Position numbers and translations under genes: made by a program
Part shown: positions 51,645 through 52,590 of the stretch, piece by piece
How the letters are laid out: every line of letters starts with the position of its first letter
Numbering within the stretch: the first letter of the stretch is position 1
The notes under the pieces: model-generated
What the model was told of the DNA's origin: nothing
What the model saw: the letters and a program-made list of their open reading frames with translations, nothing else
The model's database searches: none
NCBI GenBank assembly: GCA_900315935.1
Contig: ONBB01000013.1
Location: 1 to 52,590 of the forward strand
Origin: an uncultured Bacteroidales bacterium
GTDB taxonomy: Bacteria > Bacteroidota > Bacteroidia > Bacteroidales > P3
DNA: 52,590 nt
Reading direction: 5' to 3'

Positions 51645-52133
51645 GTGGAGTCCGTAAAGTGTAAGGTGGAGTGCAGGGAATGGCCCACGCTGGCCGGCCA
51701 GCGCGCGGCCGCCCATGCCCTGCTCGTCAGCCTGCTGGGGACCGAGGTCTCCCTTGCCCACGACCCGCAGGGGGCACCCTGCCTGCCCGAACGCCCCGAC
51801 CTGAATATCAGCATCAGCCACTGCCGCCGGGCGGTGGCTGTGGCCATAAGTGCCGAAGGCAGGGTAGGCATCGATGTGGAATGCCGCCGCCGCGTCAGCG
51901 ACAGCCTCATGGAGCGCGTCTGCACCGCCGACGAGCTGGCCGCGGTGCGCGCCTCGGACGACCCCACGATGGCGTTCCTTCAATGCTGGACCCGCAAGGA
52001 GGCCGTCCTCAAATGCCGCGGCACCGGCATCAAGGGTTTCGGGAGCATGCAGTCGGCCTTGACCGACGGCGACTGCGAAATCATTGAAATCGAATGTAAT
52101 AATCCCGATGTGGTAGCCGCTCTCGCCCTGTAG
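51645..52133 (+). CDS. 4'-phosphopantetheinyl transferase
   Basis: Attaches phosphopantetheine to carrier proteins (acyl- or peptidyl-carrier) using CoA. In the 162-residue product are the hallmarks ISISHCRRAVAVAIS, VGIDVE (metal-binding) and WTRKEAVLKCRGTGI. The chain is short for the Sfp type. The start is a GTG at 51645, four bases after the DUF3467 TAA (TAAGGAGTG, with a GGAG that may act as Shine-Dalgarno). The first codons, ESVKCKVEC, come from a degenerate 7-bp pattern (GTGGAGT ... GTGTAAG ... GTGGAGT). The stop TAG begins a palindromic repeat. Confidence 0.9.
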   Translation: MESVKCKVECREWPTLAGQRAAAHALLVSLLGTEVSLAHDPQGAPCLPERPDLNISISHCRRAVAVAISAEGRVGIDVECRRRVSDSLMERVCTADELAAVRASDDPTMAFLQCWTRKEAVLKCRGTGIKGFGSMQSALTDGDCEIIEIECNNPDVVAALAL

Positions 52134-52216
52134 GGACGCGGCGTGCCGCGTCCACATTAGACATTACCGCGCGCCTACCGTCATCAGCGGACGCAGCGCG
52201 CTGCGTCCCTACGGGC
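52130..52216. repeat. REP-like palindrome pair between convergent genes
   Basis: TAGGGACGCGGC...GCCGCGTCC and GGACGCAGCGCGCTGCGTCC...GTAGGGACGC are two hairpins and also an outer inverted pair. The TAG stops of both convergent genes lie in the outer arms (TAGGGACGC, read from each side). Confidence 0.75.
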
Positions 52217-52590
52217 GGAGGATGGAATGGCTGCCGTCGGCCAGCACCTTGACGATGCGGCTGCCACGCGTCTCATCGCTGCGGAAAGCCTCCAAGGGTG
52301 GCACGCAGAAGTCCACGCGGCGCTTCAGCTCCTCCTCTATTTCTTCGTAGCAGGTGGGGGACGGGCGTCCCGAGAGGTTGGCCGAGGTGCTGACCAGCGG
52401 CGCCCCCAGCCGCTGCACCACCTCCTGGCAGAAGGCGTGCTGCGGTACGCGGATGCCCAGTGTGCCGTCCTCGGCCGCCAGGTTGCCGGCTATGCTGTCG
52501 CCCAGCATCGGCCGCCAGATGGCTTCGGGAAGGATATAGGTTGTGGGTCTGTTGGTCGGAGTGTTCAGAGTATTCGGAATATTCAGATTA
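52209..52590 (-). CDS. Sua5/YrdC/YwlC-type protein (tRNA threonylcarbamoyladenosine synthesis), 5' end missing
   Basis: The 3' two-thirds of a threonylcarbamoyl-AMP synthase, which makes the precursor for the t6A tRNA base from threonine, bicarbonate and ATP. The visible frame runs from the window edge (about 127 codons) and includes PTTYILPEAIWRP, GTLGIRVPQHAFCQEVVQRLG and LVSTSANLSGRPSPT, the classic YrdC block. The first visible codons (NLNIPNTLNTPTN) are encoded by a 9-bp repeat (52557-52590) and look like an insertion before the RPTT motif. An ATG at 52508 is internal. The true start lies outside the window. Confidence 0.88.
   Translation of the reverse strand, partial: NLNIPNTLNTPTNRPTTYILPEAIWRPMLGDSIAGNLAAEDGTLGIRVPQHAFCQEVVQRLGAPLVSTSANLSGRPSPTCYEEIEEELKRRVDFCVPPLEAFRSDETRGSRIVKVLADGSHSILRP
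52557..52590. repeat. 9-bp repeats in the Sua5-like gene, cut by the window edge
   Basis: GGAGTGTTC, AGAGTATTC, GGAATATTC, AGATTA in tandem. The multiple-of-three unit keeps the frame. Other units may lie beyond the edge. Confidence 0.65.

Overview
The window is chromosomal DNA from a member of the Bacteroidota, most likely a GC-rich, uncultured-type Bacteroidales. Three things point there. Starts are preceded by the Bacteroidota promoter TTTG-N19-21-TAnnTTTG, usually without a Shine-Dalgarno site. There are type IX secretion (T9SS) cargo proteins with type A and type B C-terminal sorting domains. There is also a serine palmitoyltransferase (sphingolipids), DUF6266 and DUF3467 proteins, and an OMR-type thiamine operon under a TPP riboswitch. 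No rRNA or tRNA gene was seen.

Layout. At 1-153 lies the start of a secreted protein reading out of the window. From 518 to 6987 runs a tight six-gene run: purB, an MsbA-like ABC exporter, a T9SS type B cargo, NAD kinase, a small lipoprotein and manA. A DUF6266 gene converges on it, and trpS, a DMT transporter coupled to an Abi_2/HEPN gene, and purD follow. From about 12.4 to 24.1 kb the sequence becomes visibly richer in A+T and forms a defence-type island. It holds an AAA ATPase with a small PD-(D/E)XK-like partner, a trypco2 / receiver / histidine-kinase-like cassette, and an Eco57I-type methyltransferase with a PLD-SNF2 helicase, separated by five tandem 125-bp repeats. From 24.8 to 28.4 kb is the thiamine salvage operon (riboswitch, TonB receptor, PnuC-like transporter, thiamine pyrophosphokinase), followed by recQ and lptB. 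From 32.3 to 43.0 kb are two giant secreted repeat proteins. From 43.5 kb on come spt with a co-transcribed acyltransferase-like gene, a cupin with an HxlR regulator, a membrane-anchored ECF-like sigma factor coupled to a secreted protein, an SDR, two lipoproteins, DUF3467, a phosphopantetheinyl transferase and the 3' part of a Sua5/YrdC gene.

The most striking theme is short repeats inside genes. Tracts with 7-, 8- or 9-bp periods sit within reading frames or at starts in at least seven genes, and a 125-bp palindromic element is inserted twice in the methyltransferase as a roughly 42-residue peptide. In the second giant T9SS protein, four extra 7-bp units (28 bp) push the last 29 codons of the sorting signal out of frame, while the first giant gene is in frame at the same tract. 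This suggests slippage-driven switching of secretion, and possibly of the restriction system, though one assembled sequence cannot prove it. The second candidate for an undescribed system is the three-gene trypco2 / receiver / kinase cassette in the island.
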